Assembly: GCA_965651325.1 (NCBI GenBank)
Contig: CBFGSB010000001.1
Coordinates: forward strand, 1 to 64,000
DNA length: 64,000 bases
Direction of reading: 5' to 3'
From: IDS-8 sp965651325
GTDB lineage: Bacteria > Pseudomonadota > Gammaproteobacteria > Steroidobacterales > Woeseiaceae
The notes beneath the pieces were generated by a model that was given only the letters and a program-made list of their open reading frames with translations, made no database searches and was not told the DNA's origin. The first letter of the stretch is position 1, and each line of letters opens with the position of its first letter. Position numbers and translations under genes: made by a program. Positions 8,683-20,900 of this stretch are shown here, in pieces.

Positions 8683-9957
8683 TTGGCGGACACCGCATCG
8701 GAACAACTCGACGGCGTCGATCTCGAGGCCCTCGCGCTTGAGCTCGGGACACCGGTCCACGTCTACTCCGCCGGCACGATCCGGCAGCGGGTCACCGCGC
8801 TGCGCGCCGCGCTTTCCGGCCTCAATGCACTGATCTGCTATGCCGTGAAAGCCAACGGCAACCTCGCGGTCCTGCGCCTGCTCGCCGACCTGGGCGTGGG
8901 CGCGGACATCGTTTCCGGCGGCGAGCTCGACCGTGCCCTTGCGGCAGGCGTCCCGGCATGGCGCATCGTGTTTTCCGGCGTGGGCAAGCGCGACGACGAG
9001 ATCGACCAGGCGCTGGCCGCGGGCATCGCGCGCTTCAACGTGGAATCCGCCGACGAGCTCGAAACCCTGCAAAGAATCGCGAAGGAGCGGCGCACGATCG
9101 CGCGGGCCGCGGTACGCGTCAACCCGGACGTGGACGCACGTACCCATGCGAAGATCTCCACCGGACGCGCGGAGAACAAATTCGGCGTGGCGATTGCCGA
9201 AGCTCCTTCCTGGTTCGAACGGGCCGCCGGCATGACCCACGTTCGCCTGGACGCCCTGCACATGCACATCGGCTCGCAAGTGCTCGAGCTGGAACCGTTT
9301 ACCCTTGCGCTGGAGAGACTCGGCCAGCTATGGCGACAGCTCGTGCGCGCGGATTACGCGATCGCGAGCATCGACGTGGGCGGAGGACTCGGCGTCTGTT
9401 ACCGGGCCGGGCACGACAAGCCCGTAAGTCCCGTAGGCTACGTCAACGAGATCCGCAAGGCGCTGCACGGATTTACCGGGCGCATCATCCTGGAGCCGGG
9501 CCGCTGGCTGGTCGCCGAGGCGGGCATTCTCCTGACGCGGGTGCTCCGGATCAAGCAAGGCCTGGAACGGCGCTGGCTCGTCCTGGATGCGGGGATGAAC
9601 GACCTGCCGCGCCCGGCGTTGTATGACGCCTGGCACGATATCACGCCGGTGGGACGTGCAACGGGACCGGCGACAACCTACGATATCGTGGGTCCGGTGT
9701 GCGAGAGCAGCGACGTGTTTGCACGCGCGCGCGAGCTACCGCAATGCAGCGCGGGCGACCTGCTCGCCATTCGCGGAACCGGCGCGTATGGCGCGTCGAT
9801 GGCATCGACCTACAACTCGCGCCCACTCGCCGCGGAGGTGCTGGTCGGCGACGGACGGTACGCACTGATCCGCCGCCGGCAGACCTTCGAGGACATGATC
9901 GCAGCCGAGGTGATAACACCGGAATGGCAGGAACATACCCCGCCGCGGCGCGCATAG
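8683..9957 (+). CDS. lysA: Diaminopimelate decarboxylase (LysA-type, fold-type III PLP enzyme)
   Basis: About 424 residues. It decarboxylates meso-diaminopimelate to L-lysine. PLP lysine in ICYAVKANGN (near residue 56), HMHIGSQ, IDVGGGLG phosphate-binding turn, EPGR, the substrate-site cysteine motif GPVCESSD and the C-terminal GAYGASMASTYNSRP are all present. I chose TTG at 8683 (GGCGAG six bases before it) because the in-frame GTG at 8647 lies inside the intrinsic terminator stem and would not give a sensible leader. In most bacteria lysA serves lysine biosynthesis. Here it sits next to murein-peptide enzymes, so a role in catabolising mDAP released from cell-wall peptides is possible. Its 3' end overlaps the next gene by 34 bases. 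Confidence 0.9.
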   Translation: MADTASEQLDGVDLEALALELGTPVHVYSAGTIRQRVTALRAALSGLNALICYAVKANGNLAVLRLLADLGVGADIVSGGELDRALAAGVPAWRIVFSGVGKRDDEIDQALAAGIARFNVESADELETLQRIAKERRTIARAAVRVNPDVDARTHAKISTGRAENKFGVAIAEAPSWFERAAGMTHVRLDALHMHIGSQVLELEPFTLALERLGQLWRQLVRADYAIASIDVGGGLGVCYRAGHDKPVSPVGYVNEIRKALHGFTGRIILEPGRWLVAEAGILLTRVLRIKQGLERRWLVLDAGMNDLPRPALYDAWHDITPVGRATGPATTYDIVGPVCESSDVFARARELPQCSAGDLLAIRGTGAYGASMASTYNSRPLAAEVLVGDGRYALIRRRQTFEDMIAAEVITPEWQEHTPPRRA

Positions 9958-11579
9958 CGCGCGTTGCCCGACACTGCGGGCTCGCCGTTTGCCCGAAGCG
10001 ATATCGCGGCCCTGGCATTGCGCGCAATACGCGCTCCTGCGCGGTGCTGGCGCTTCTTCTTGCCGGCTGTGCGGGCGCGCCGCCGCCGCAAACGACGGCC
10101 GCGTACGACCAGGCGTTCGACGCCGCGATGGAGCGCTACCACCTGCCCGGCCTGGCGCTTGGGGTGATCGAGGACGGGCGCGTCGTCTACACGCGGACCG
10201 CGGGCGAGCTCATCGCGGGCGGCGGCGACATGGTCGACCGGCAGACGCTGTTCAAGATCGCATCGAACAGCAAGGCCATGACCGCCAGCGTGCTCGCGCG
10301 GCTGGTCGATGCCGGCCGGCTGCGCTGGGACGATCCGGTCATCCGCCACCTGCCGCGATTCCGCATGCACGATCCCTGGGTTACTGAGCACATGCAGGTT
10401 CGCGACCTGCTGGTGCACAACAGCGGACTGCCGGCGGGCGCCGGCGACCTCATGCTGTGGCCGGAGCCGAACCACTTCACGCGCGGCGACATCATTGCCG
10501 GGCTCGCGTACCTCGAGCCCGAGTACGGGTTTCGTTCGGGCTATGCCTACGACAACCTCTTGTACGTTGTCGCGGGCGAGGTAGCAGCCGCGGCCGGCGG
10601 TGCGCCCTACGAGGAACTCGTGCGGCGGGAGGTGTTCGAGCCGCTGGGGCTCGACTGTATCGTCGGTGAGTGGCGGAGCAGCGATGTCGACAACGTCGCG
10701 CAGCCTCACCGGCGGGTTGGCGATCGCAACGTCGTGGTGCGCGCCGACGGTGAGGTCGTCCCCGCGATCACGTCGGCCGCGGCGGGAGGCATACGCTGCA
10801 ACCTGGAGGCGATGCTCACCTGGGCGTTGAATTGGCTCGCACCGACTCCCGAACAGCTCGCATGGCTGTCTCCCGGGCAGCGTCGCGCGATGTGGGCAGC
10901 GCGCACGCCGATGCCGATTTCAGAACGCCGCCGCGCCTGGAACGACACGCACTACTACGCCTATGCCTTCGGCTTCCGGCTGGCGGACGTCGACGGCGCC
11001 TGGACCGTCTCGCACACCGGCTCGCTGATGGGCATGTACTCCGCCATGACGCTGCTGCCGGACGAGAACAGCGGCTTCGTGCTGATGACCAATGGCGCCG
11101 GCAGCGAAGCACGGACCGTGCTGAACGAGGTGCTCATAAAGCAGTTTACCGCGCCGGAGCAGCGCCGGACCGTCGACTGGTACGCCGACGAGCTTGCGCG
11201 CGCCCGCGATTCCGCCGTTGCAGGCGGCAGCGAACCCGACACGTCGATACGCATGCCGGCACAGCCGGACCGCCTGGCGCCCGGCACGGGCCAATGGCGC
11301 GACCCCTGGTTCGGCGACGTCTCGATCTGCGCGTACAACGGGACGATCCGCTTCCGTTCCGCGAAATCGCCGCTGCTCACCGGCACCGTCATGCGCGTTG
11401 GCAATCGCTATCTCGTCGACTGGGATGACGAGAGCGTCTCGGCCGAAGCCTGGCTGGACTTTTCCGCCGGTGACACCGCCGACGCGCCGCGCCTGAGAAT
11501 GGCCAAGGTGGACCCGCGGGCGGACTTCAGCTTCGACTACGAGGACCTGGACTTCAGGCGGATGGGCGATTGTGAATAG
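9924..11579 (+). CDS. Serine beta-lactamase-fold hydrolase, lipoprotein, DUF3471-like C-terminus
   Basis: About 551 residues. The class C beta-lactamase/DD-peptidase fold is shown by SxxK in KIASNSKAMTA, YxN in SGYAYDNLLYVV and the third motif in VSHTGSLMG. A C-terminal beta domain of DUF3471 type follows (roughly the last 110 residues, ending DFSFDYEDLDF). A lipobox LLAGC lies after a hydrophobic stretch, so the protein is probably membrane-anchored in the periplasm. The start is uncertain: ATG 9924 overlaps lysA by 34 bases and gives a long basic leader before LALLLAGC, while a GTG nearer the lipobox would leave too short a signal. Family members include D-aminopeptidases, DD-carboxypeptidases and esterases. 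In this neighbourhood a D-amino-acid peptide substrate is likely but unproven. Confidence 0.8.
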   Translation: MAGTYPAAARIARVARHCGLAVCPKRYRGPGIARNTRSCAVLALLLAGCAGAPPPQTTAAYDQAFDAAMERYHLPGLALGVIEDGRVVYTRTAGELIAGGGDMVDRQTLFKIASNSKAMTASVLARLVDAGRLRWDDPVIRHLPRFRMHDPWVTEHMQVRDLLVHNSGLPAGAGDLMLWPEPNHFTRGDIIAGLAYLEPEYGFRSGYAYDNLLYVVAGEVAAAAGGAPYEELVRREVFEPLGLDCIVGEWRSSDVDNVAQPHRRVGDRNVVVRADGEVVPAITSAAAGGIRCNLEAMLTWALNWLAPTPEQLAWLSPGQRRAMWAARTPMPISERRRAWNDTHYYAYAFGFRLADVDGAWTVSHTGSLMGMYSAMTLLPDENSGFVLMTNGAGSEARTVLNEVLIKQFTAPEQRRTVDWYADELARARDSAVAGGSEPDTSIRMPAQPDRLAPGTGQWRDPWFGDVSICAYNGTIRFRSAKSPLLTGTVMRVGNRYLVDWDDESVSAEAWLDFSAGDTADAPRLRMAKVDPRADFSFDYEDLDFRRMGDCE

Positions 11580-12606
11580 GGCGACGCTGTTTTTGCTGCT
11601 CCTCGCGGGCTGCGCCTCTTCGACCCCCGGCGCGGAACAGTTGGACGCACTGATGCGAGCGTACGACGGCGAGGTTCCCGGCGCCTCCGTGCTGGTGCTG
11701 CAGGACGGAGAGCCGATCGTGCGGCAAAGCTACGGCCTCGCCGATCTCGAGCATGGCCTTGCCGCGACACCGGAAACGAACTATCGCCTCGCCTCGATCA
11801 CCAAGCAATTCACCGCCGCCGCCATCCTGCTGCTCGCCGAGGACGGCAAGCTCGATCTCGACGACCGCGCCCGGGAATGGCTGCCGTCGCTGCCGGAAAG
11901 CCATGACTCGATTACGCTCCGGCACCTGCTGACGCATACGAGCGGGCTCACCGACTACGAGGAGCTCATGCCCGCGGACCTCGGGAAGCCGCTGCGCGAC
12001 GCCGACGTGCTCAAGCTGCAGGAAGGTGAGCCGCGCCTGTACTTCGAGCCGGGCACGGACTGGAGCTACAGCAACGGCGGCTATGCCCTGCTCGCGCTGA
12101 TTGTCGAGCGTGCCTCGGCCTCGAGCTTCCCCGAGTTCCTGCGGCAGCGGATATTCCTGCCGCTCGGCATGACGAACACGCTCGCCTACGTCGAGGAAGG
12201 ACCACCGGTGCCCCACCGCGCCTACGGCTACAGCCGCGTCGACGGCGAATGGGCGCGCACGGACCAGAGCCTGACCAGCTCGGTGCTGGGCGACGGCGGC
12301 ATCTACTCGTCGATCGCGGACCTCGCGAAGTGGGACGCGGCACTCTACGACGACCGGCTGCTGTCCGACGAGTCGCGCCGGCTCGCGTTCACGCCCTGGG
12401 TGAAAAGCGCTGACCCGGAGGTGGATTACGGCTACGGCTGGCGCATCACCGGCGACACCCTGTGGCACTCCGGCGAGACTATCGGCTTCCGCAATGTCAT
12501 CGTGCGCTGGCCCGAACGGCGCCTGACCGTGATCGTCCTCACCAACCGCAACGACCCCGAGCCCTACGCGCTCGCCTTGAAAATCGCCAAAGCGCACCGA
12601 CTTTGA
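11572..12606 (+). CDS. Serine beta-lactamase-fold hydrolase, lipoprotein
   Basis: 344 residues starting at GTG 11572, which overlaps the stop of the preceding hydrolase by eight bases, so the two are translationally coupled. A short signal with lipobox LLAGC (residues 9-14) predicts a lipoprotein. Active-site motifs of the AmpC/PBP-like family: SITK (in RLASITKQFTAAA), YSN (in WSYSNGGYALLA) and HSG (in WHSGETIGFRN). It is shorter than its neighbour and lacks the DUF3471 extension. The two are paralogues by fold but diverged. As with its partner, it may act on D-amino-acid-containing peptides; no substrate is evident from sequence alone. Confidence 0.83.
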   Translation: MNRATLFLLLLAGCASSTPGAEQLDALMRAYDGEVPGASVLVLQDGEPIVRQSYGLADLEHGLAATPETNYRLASITKQFTAAAILLLAEDGKLDLDDRAREWLPSLPESHDSITLRHLLTHTSGLTDYEELMPADLGKPLRDADVLKLQEGEPRLYFEPGTDWSYSNGGYALLALIVERASASSFPEFLRQRIFLPLGMTNTLAYVEEGPPVPHRAYGYSRVDGEWARTDQSLTSSVLGDGGIYSSIADLAKWDAALYDDRLLSDESRRLAFTPWVKSADPEVDYGYGWRITGDTLWHSGETIGFRNVIVRWPERRLTVIVLTNRNDPEPYALALKIAKAHRL

Positions 12607-12699
12607 CAGCAGGCGCGATTTCCGCGCGAGGCCGGCACGGTGCTTGCATCGGCTACACTCTAACGAAGAGCTACCCAGCCGGCCAAAGAGGAGGAAGCC

Positions 12700-13111
12700 G
12701 TGGCAATTCGATCCGTTCGGTCGATTCATTTGATGTGGAGCGAGGCGTGTGACGCGATGGACCGCGCGGACCGGCTGCACCGGCAGTTTTTCCGGCTGGG
12801 CCAGGTCGGGCGCATGCCGGCCTGGGAACCGCCGGTCGATCTTTTCGAGGGAGACGGCGAGCTCCTGGTCCGCATCGCCCTGCCGGACGTCGATCCCGGC
12901 GACTTCAAGCTGACTCTCATGGACAGCAACCTGCTCCTGGCCGGGCGGCGCCGGCTGCCTCCGGAGGCGGCCCGCTGGACGATTCACCAGCTCGAGATCC
13001 CGTACGGGCGCCTCGAGCGCCGCGTGCCCCTGCCCTCGGGGCAATACAGGATTGCGGCTCACCGATACCTGAACGGCTGCCTCGAGATCCAGCTTGAGAG
13101 GAAGACGCGCG

Positions 13112-13119
<8 letters not shown>
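12700..13119 (+). CDS. Hsp20/alpha-crystallin small heat-shock protein
   Basis: 139 residues, start GTG 12700 behind a strong GAGGAGG. The alpha-crystallin core runs from about residue 40 (WEPPVDLFEGDGELLVRIAL) to 135, with the family's A-x-x-x-G-x-L-like end segment in YLNGCLEIQL. It is an ATP-independent holdase that keeps unfolding proteins soluble. The C-terminal IxI tail for oligomer contacts is not obvious. Its last eight bases overlap the start of lon, so holdase and protease are made from one message, a logical quality-control pair. The 93-base upstream gap shows no convincing heat-shock promoter by eye. Confidence 0.88.
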
Positions 13120-15493
<2,374 letters not shown>

Positions 15494-15635
15494 CGCGCGT
15501 TGCGGCAGCGTCCATCGCCATTGGTCGCCGTTTCGCCCGAACGCGATCGTTTCGTGGATTCTCCGCGAGCTTCCAGTTCCGGAAGACGGCGGAGCCACAG
15601 CCACGTACCGTGGGTCGGCTGGCAAGCCGGCCAAA

Positions 15636-15655
15636 GGCGCTTCCGCGGAAGCGCC
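15636..15655. terminator. Perfect palindrome between convergent genes, possible bidirectional terminator
   Basis: GGCGCTTCCGCGGAAGCGCC is a perfect 20-base palindrome between the stop of lon (plus strand) and the stop of the AhpD-like gene (minus strand). No T-run follows on either side, so its use as a terminator is only likely from position. Confidence 0.4.
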
Positions 15656-15665
15656 TGCGAAGGCG

Positions 15666-16274
15666 TTACGCCGGCAGCTTCTCGGGCTCCGCGGTGCCGA
15701 TCGGACGCCCCGTGACCAGCGTTTCCTGCAACGCCGCGCCGAGGGCGCTAAGGGGCTTTTCCGGCTCCATGCCGAGCCCGTCCAGCAGCTTCGTGAAGAA
15801 CGCGCGGCCCGCCGCGCTCGCGGCGACGTCGAAGATGTCCGCGTCGTCGAGGCCGTGCCGGCGCAGCACGTCAACGTCGGCGGCCGTCACGCTGGCGGCA
15901 TCGAGCGCCACCTTGCGCGCGAACTCCGCGATCGCGAGCTCGGCTTCGGACAACGGCTCCAGGCGCTCGCCGCGCGCGAGCGCGCACACGGCGTCTTCGC
16001 CGACGAAATCCGCCAGTGCCTTGCCGTGTGCCAGCGCACAAGCGGTGTGCCGCAACGCGTGCGCCGCCGCGAACGTGGCGAGCTCGAAGCGCCGATCGTC
16101 CATCGGCCGGCGGATCTCCGCGAGCAGCCGCGCCCAACGCGCCAGGACTTCCGGGCGGTGGCTGAACACCTTGGCGTAGGTCGGCACGTAGCCCCAGAAA
16201 TCCTGCTGCCGTTCGTACATCGCCCGCACCTCGCCTTCGGCGGCTGCGGGCGCAATCGTGTCGATGAAAGCCAT
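15666..16274 (-). CDS. AhpD-like / carboxymuconolactone decarboxylase family protein
   Basis: 202 residues, ATG 16274. All-helical AhpD-like family (carboxymuconolactone decarboxylase clan). The active-site helix reads ALRHTACALAHGKAL: the second cysteine and the following histidine (CxxxH) are present, but the first cysteine of the CxxC pair is a histidine, as in several peroxidase-related subfamilies. The rest (FWGYVPTYAKVFSHRPEVLARW; LSEAELAIAEFARKVAL) follows the usual pattern. Only ten bases separate it from the cysteine synthase-glutaredoxin gene upstream, so they are co-transcribed, and thiol or peroxide chemistry is a reasonable common theme. Classical AhpD disulfide chemistry is unlikely with one cysteine. 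Confidence 0.75.
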   Translation of the reverse strand: MAFIDTIAPAAAEGEVRAMYERQQDFWGYVPTYAKVFSHRPEVLARWARLLAEIRRPMDDRRFELATFAAAHALRHTACALAHGKALADFVGEDAVCALARGERLEPLSEAELAIAEFARKVALDAASVTAADVDVLRRHGLDDADIFDVAASAAGRAFFTKLLDGLGMEPEKPLSALGAALQETLVTGRPIGTAEPEKLPA

Positions 16275-16284
16275 GGCGGAGTGC

Positions 16285-17778
16285 CTATGCCGACTTGCGT
16301 GGCTGCAGCCACTTCGGAAACAAGGTGTAAGGATCCAGCTCGACGCTCTCGTCCCAGGCAATGCCGCACTGCCTGAGGCGCGCCTGCAGCTTGCCTTCGC
16401 GCATGGCATCGAACAGCTCCGTGCAGCCTCCGATGTGCTCACCGCCGACGAAGATCTGCGGGATCGTGCCGACACCCAGGCGCGCCAGCAGCACGGCGCG
16501 GATCTTCCCGCCCCTGTCATTTTGCTGGTAAGTGACCGAGTCGAGATCCACGCTTCGGTACTCGATACCAAGCCGCGCGAACAGCTTGCGCACCGACCAG
16601 CAGAACTCGCACCACTCCAGCGCAAACAGCACGACCGGCTCGTCCGCGAGCACGGCGCTCACGAAGCGCTCGGCCTCGGGATCGAGCGCGGGCGGCTCCT
16701 GCTTCGCCGGCGCCGCGGGGGGCGGCATGGCCGTGACGTCGAAGCGCGCGCTGGGGGTGGAGCGCGAAATCGCGAGCTCCTCGTCGGTCATCTCCTCGCC
16801 GATGTGCTCGAACAGCGGCGTCGTGAGGTAGCGCTCGCCGGTATCCGGCAGCATGCACACGATGTTGGTGCCCGGCGCGGTGCGCGCGGCGACCTGCAGC
16901 GCGGCGGCCAGCGTGCCGCCGCTGGAGGTGCCGACGAAGATGCCTTCCCGCTGCGCGAGCTCGCGCGACAGCCGCATCGCGTCGTCCCCGGCCACCGGCA
17001 CGATCTCGTCGACCAGCCCCTGCTCGACGGCCTGGCCGGTCAGGGCCGAGATGAAATCGGGGCTCCAGCCCTGCATCAGGTGCGGCCGGAAGTTCGGGTG
17101 GCTGACGTAGCCCGACCCGTTCGTGCCGCGCGGCTGCGGGATGCCGCTGCCGAGCACCTGCGCGTTGTCCGGCTCCGCTGCCACGATGCGCGTATCCGGG
17201 CTGAGCTCCCGGAAAGCGCGCGATACGCCAAGCAGCGTGCCGCCCGTGCCGAAGCCCGTCACGAAGTAGTGCAGCGGCTCCGCGCCGAAATCGGCGAGGA
17301 TTTCCGGGGCCGTGGTGCGCGTGTGCACTTCCGCGTTCGCTTCGTTCTCGAACTGGCGGCACAGGAACCAGCCGTGCTTCCCGGCGAGCTCGACCGCCTT
17401 CTTCAGCATCCCGGTGCCCTTTTCCGCGGCCGGCGTCAGCACCACTTTCGCGCCGAGATAACGCAGCATCTTGCGCCGCTCGATGCTGAAGTTCTCCGCC
17501 ATGACGACCACCAGCGGATACCCCTTCGCGGCGCACACCATCGCGAGCCCGATGCCGGTATTGCCGCTGGTCGCCTCGATCACGGTCTGCCCGGGCTTGA
17601 GCGTGCCGCGCCGCTCCGCGTCGTCGATGATCGAGCGGGCCATGCGGTCCTTGACCGACCCCATCGGGTTGAACGCTTCGATCTTCACGTACAGGTTGAC
17701 GCCCGCGGGCGCCAGCTTTTGCAGCCTGACGAGCGGGGTGTGGCCGATGGTATCCAGAATGCTGTCGTAGCGGGCCAT
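16285..17778 (-). CDS. Cysteine synthase-glutaredoxin fusion protein
   Basis: 497 residues, ATG 17778 behind AGGAGA. Residues 1-320 are a cysteine synthase / O-acetylserine sulfhydrylase of fold-type II: PLP lysine K43 in NPMGSVKDRM, substrate loop TSGNTGIG, phosphate loop GFGTGGTLLG, C-terminal FVGTSSGGT. A proline/alanine-rich linker (about 345-370) leads to a glutaredoxin domain with redox motif CEFC at 390-393 and the cis-proline TIPQIFVGGEHIGG. Family knowledge: CysK makes cysteine from O-acetylserine and sulfide; glutaredoxin reduces disulfides with glutathione. The fusion suggests the Grx domain keeps the synthase reduced or supplies reduced sulfur. A CBS domain is absent. It heads a two-gene operon with the AhpD-like gene, and 189 bases separate it from the divergent regulator. 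Confidence 0.9.
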   Translation of the reverse strand: MARYDSILDTIGHTPLVRLQKLAPAGVNLYVKIEAFNPMGSVKDRMARSIIDDAERRGTLKPGQTVIEATSGNTGIGLAMVCAAKGYPLVVVMAENFSIERRKMLRYLGAKVVLTPAAEKGTGMLKKAVELAGKHGWFLCRQFENEANAEVHTRTTAPEILADFGAEPLHYFVTGFGTGGTLLGVSRAFRELSPDTRIVAAEPDNAQVLGSGIPQPRGTNGSGYVSHPNFRPHLMQGWSPDFISALTGQAVEQGLVDEIVPVAGDDAMRLSRELAQREGIFVGTSSGGTLAAALQVAARTAPGTNIVCMLPDTGERYLTTPLFEHIGEEMTDEELAISRSTPSARFDVTAMPPPAAPAKQEPPALDPEAERFVSAVLADEPVVLFALEWCEFCWSVRKLFARLGIEYRSVDLDSVTYQQNDRGGKIRAVLLARLGVGTIPQIFVGGEHIGGCTELFDAMREGKLQARLRQCGIAWDESVELDPYTLFPKWLQPRKSA

Positions 17779-17906
17779 GGGAATCTCCTGGGCGGTCGCG
17801 GTGCAGTCCACAGGCTGCGCGCGCACCGGTGGAGCGAACGTTGGAACAGGCGTGGTATTTCCGGTCGGAAGGCGATTCCGCGAGCGGTGCCCGCCGACGG
17901 CTATTC

Positions 17907-17936
17907 TTGTGATTTCCGCGCCCGCGGCTCTATAGT
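17907..17936 (+). promoter_or_regulatory. Candidate sigma-70 promoter for the BTAD-AAA regulator
   Basis: TTGTGA (17907-17912) and TATAGT (17931-17936) are separated by 18 bases, which would give a start point about 25 bases before the ATG at 17968. The match to consensus is good for -10 (5 of 6) and moderate for -35. Confidence 0.5.
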
Positions 17937-17967
17937 CATCGCTTTAGCGGCCAATTACGTGATTCCT

Positions 17968-20900
17968 ATGGGCGGGCTGGACCTGAGATTCCTGGGCGAC
18001 TTCAGGGTCATCCGGGACGGGCACACCGTGCCCTTGCCGCCATCACGCAAAACCCGGGCGCTACTCGCGTGGCTGTGCCTCCAGGACCGGCCATTCCGCC
18101 GCGAGCAGCTCTGCGACCTGCTGTGGGAAATCCCGGACGACCCGCGCGGCTCCCTGCGCTGGAGCCTGTCCAAGCTGCGCCGGCTGCTGGACACGCCCGA
18201 TCGGCAGCGCGTGCTCGCGGACCGGTCGAGTGTACGATTCGATGCCTCGGACATCGCGATCGACGTGCGCGAGCTGCACGCGCTGGCGCAGGACGGCCTG
18301 AAGGACGCGACCGCCGACGCCCTGGAAGCAGCGGCCGCGCGCTTCCGCGGAACCTTCCTCGAAGACCTCGAGTTTTCCAACTTCCACACCTTCCATGCCT
18401 GGTGCATCGCCGAGCGCGAGCAGGCCGCGAGGTCGCAAGCAAAGGTGCTGCACGAGCTGGTGAAGCGGCTGGAGCACTTGCCGGAGCGTGCCCTACCGCA
18501 CGCGCGCGCGCTCGTCATCATTGCGCCGTATGACGAACCGTCGCGAGCCATGCTGATTCGCCTGTTGCACGCGTCGCGGCACGTGGACGAAGCGAACCAG
18601 CAATTCCAGCTCGGCATGCGCCTGCTGAAGGAAGCCGGCATCACGTCCACCGGCGCGCTGCAGCGCGCGCTGCGCGGCGGCGTCGCGGCCCCGCCGGTGC
18701 CGGAGCTGCCGGTGTCGACGGTGCCGGTCGCCGTTCCACCGACGGCGGGCGGAGCGGCGCTGGCGGGCGGAGGGGCGACGGCCTGCGCCGCGCCCGAGCT
18801 CGTCGGGCGCGACTGCGAGCAGCAGCAGCTTGCGGACACCTTCGCCCGGGTCGCCCGGCAGCATGCAGCGGAGGCGCTGCTGTTGCTCGGCGAGCCGGGC
18901 ATCGGCAAAACACGCCTGCTGGGATGTGCCCGCCGGCTGGCACTCGAGCACGGCGTGCGCACGCTGGAAGCGAGCGCTTTCGAAGCGGAAGCCATCCGGC
19001 CTTTCGCCCTCTGGATGGACGCACTGCGCGTTGCCGATCCCGCGGCCGCGGCGCGCCTGTTCGGCGGCCGCGAGATCGAAAACCGGGACCGGCTGTTTTC
19101 CGGGTTGAGCGAATGGATTGCCGGACAAGCGGAAGCCGCCCCCGTGGTGCTCATGTTCGACGACCTGCAGTGGTGCGACGAGTCGAGCGCGGCCGCGCTC
19201 CATTACGTCGCGCGCACCAACCGAAGCCGGCCCTTGCTGGCCGTGCTTGCGGCCCGCGCCGGCGATTTCCAGGACAACGTGCCGCTGCAGCAGGCGTTAC
19301 GCGGCCTGCGCCATGCCGGCCTCCTGCGCGAGGTCAATCTAAGCGCACTGCCCTGCGAAGCGGCCGCCAGGCTGATCGCGCAGCATTCGCCCGGCGCGGA
19401 CTGCGCTCGCCTGGGCCGCGAATGCGGTGGCAATCCACTGCTCGCCATCGAGCTGGCGCGAGCGGAGCAGGACGGTGCCGGCAGCGGCTCGCTGGACCAA
19501 CTCGTACGCGAGCGGGTCGCGCGCCTCGGCGTGAACGGCGCGGACATCCTGCGCTGGGCAGCGGTGCTGAATCCGCGCATCGACGTCCCGACGCTCGCGC
19601 ACCTGACCGGGCTGGGATCCGCCGAGATAGCCGCCGCCCTGGAGCAGGCGGCGCGCCAGGCAATCGTCTGCACGGACGCCAGCGGCATCCGCTTCTCGCA
19701 CGACCTGGTCGCGCGGGCCGTTTACACGGGTATTTCACCGGTCCGGCGGCAGGTCATGCACCGGCTCGTCGCCGAAATGCTGGAAGCGGAGGCCACGCCC
19801 GAGCTTACGCGCGCGGCCGACCTGGCGCACCACGCGGCGCACAGCGGCGATCCCGGGCTTGCGGCGAAAGCGATGGTGTCGGCGGGCCAGCTCTGCCTGC
19901 GCTTTTTCGCCAACGACGAAGCCATGTCGCTCGCGCGCAAAGGCCTGCAGCTCGCGGACCGGCTCCCGGCGGCGGAGCGCACCTGCCTGCAAATCGACCT
20001 GCACGGGATCCTGGTATCGGCGGCGCCGGTCGACGATTGGGAAGAGGCGGCCGCGCATTACGCCGCCCTCGCCGAGGAAGCGCTCGAGCACGGCGCACTC
20101 GCGCACGCGCGTCGGGGTTACACCATGGCCGCGTGGCTGCGCTGGCAGCACGGCCACTGGAACGCCGCACGGGAGCAGAGCCTGCAGTCGGAGCGTGCCG
20201 CCCGCGGGGCCAGCGACGAGGACCAGATCATCGGCATGGCGGAGACTGCGCGGTGCCTGGTCCTGCTCGAACGCGATGTGGCACAGGCCGATGCAATGCT
20301 GATGGAGGCGCAGGCGCGCGCCCGGCGTGCGGGCTTTCGCTACCACGCGATCCCCGGCGCGCTCGGCATGTTGCGCTTCTACGAGAACCGGCTGGACGAA
20401 GCAGAGGAGCTGTTGAAGGACGCGCGCACGCTGTGCAAGAGCGCCGGCGACCGCTTCAGTGAGTACCAGGCCAACGAATACCTGGTGATGATCGCGATCC
20501 AGCGCGGGCAGTTTGCCGAAGCGAAACACCGCTGCCGGGACCTCCTGGACATCGGCCGGCGCCTGCGCGAAGGCAGCGAAGCGCCGTTTGCCGCCGCGGT
20601 ACACGCCCTGTGCGTGTACGCGCTCGAAGACGCGGATGCGGACTTCGATGCGGCGTTGCAGGACCTCCGGATTGCCGATGCGAAGCATCGCCTGGCCTAT
20701 GTGCTCACCCGGGCCGCCCTCCTCGATTACGAACGCGGGCGTACGGCCAAAGCCGTCGCCCGGGCCTCGGAGGCGCTCGAGCACGCCAGGGCGCTGCAGC
20801 GCGGCTCGGAAATGCTGCTCGCGCATGTCGTCCTCGGCCTCGGCTGCGAGGCCTCCGGCCGCGCTGCCGAGGCCAGGCAGCACCTGTCGCGAATCGCGGC

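Noticed and set aside
12607..12699. Heat-shock promoter before hsp20
   Set aside because: No convincing sigma-32-like -35/-10 pair with correct spacing by eye; TACACT stands alone.
16258..17967. In-frame upstream extension of the BTAD-AAA regulator by 570 codons
   Set aside because: It runs antisense through the cysteine synthase-glutaredoxin gene. A promoter at 17907-17936 and the BTAD start motif at 17968 fix the real start.
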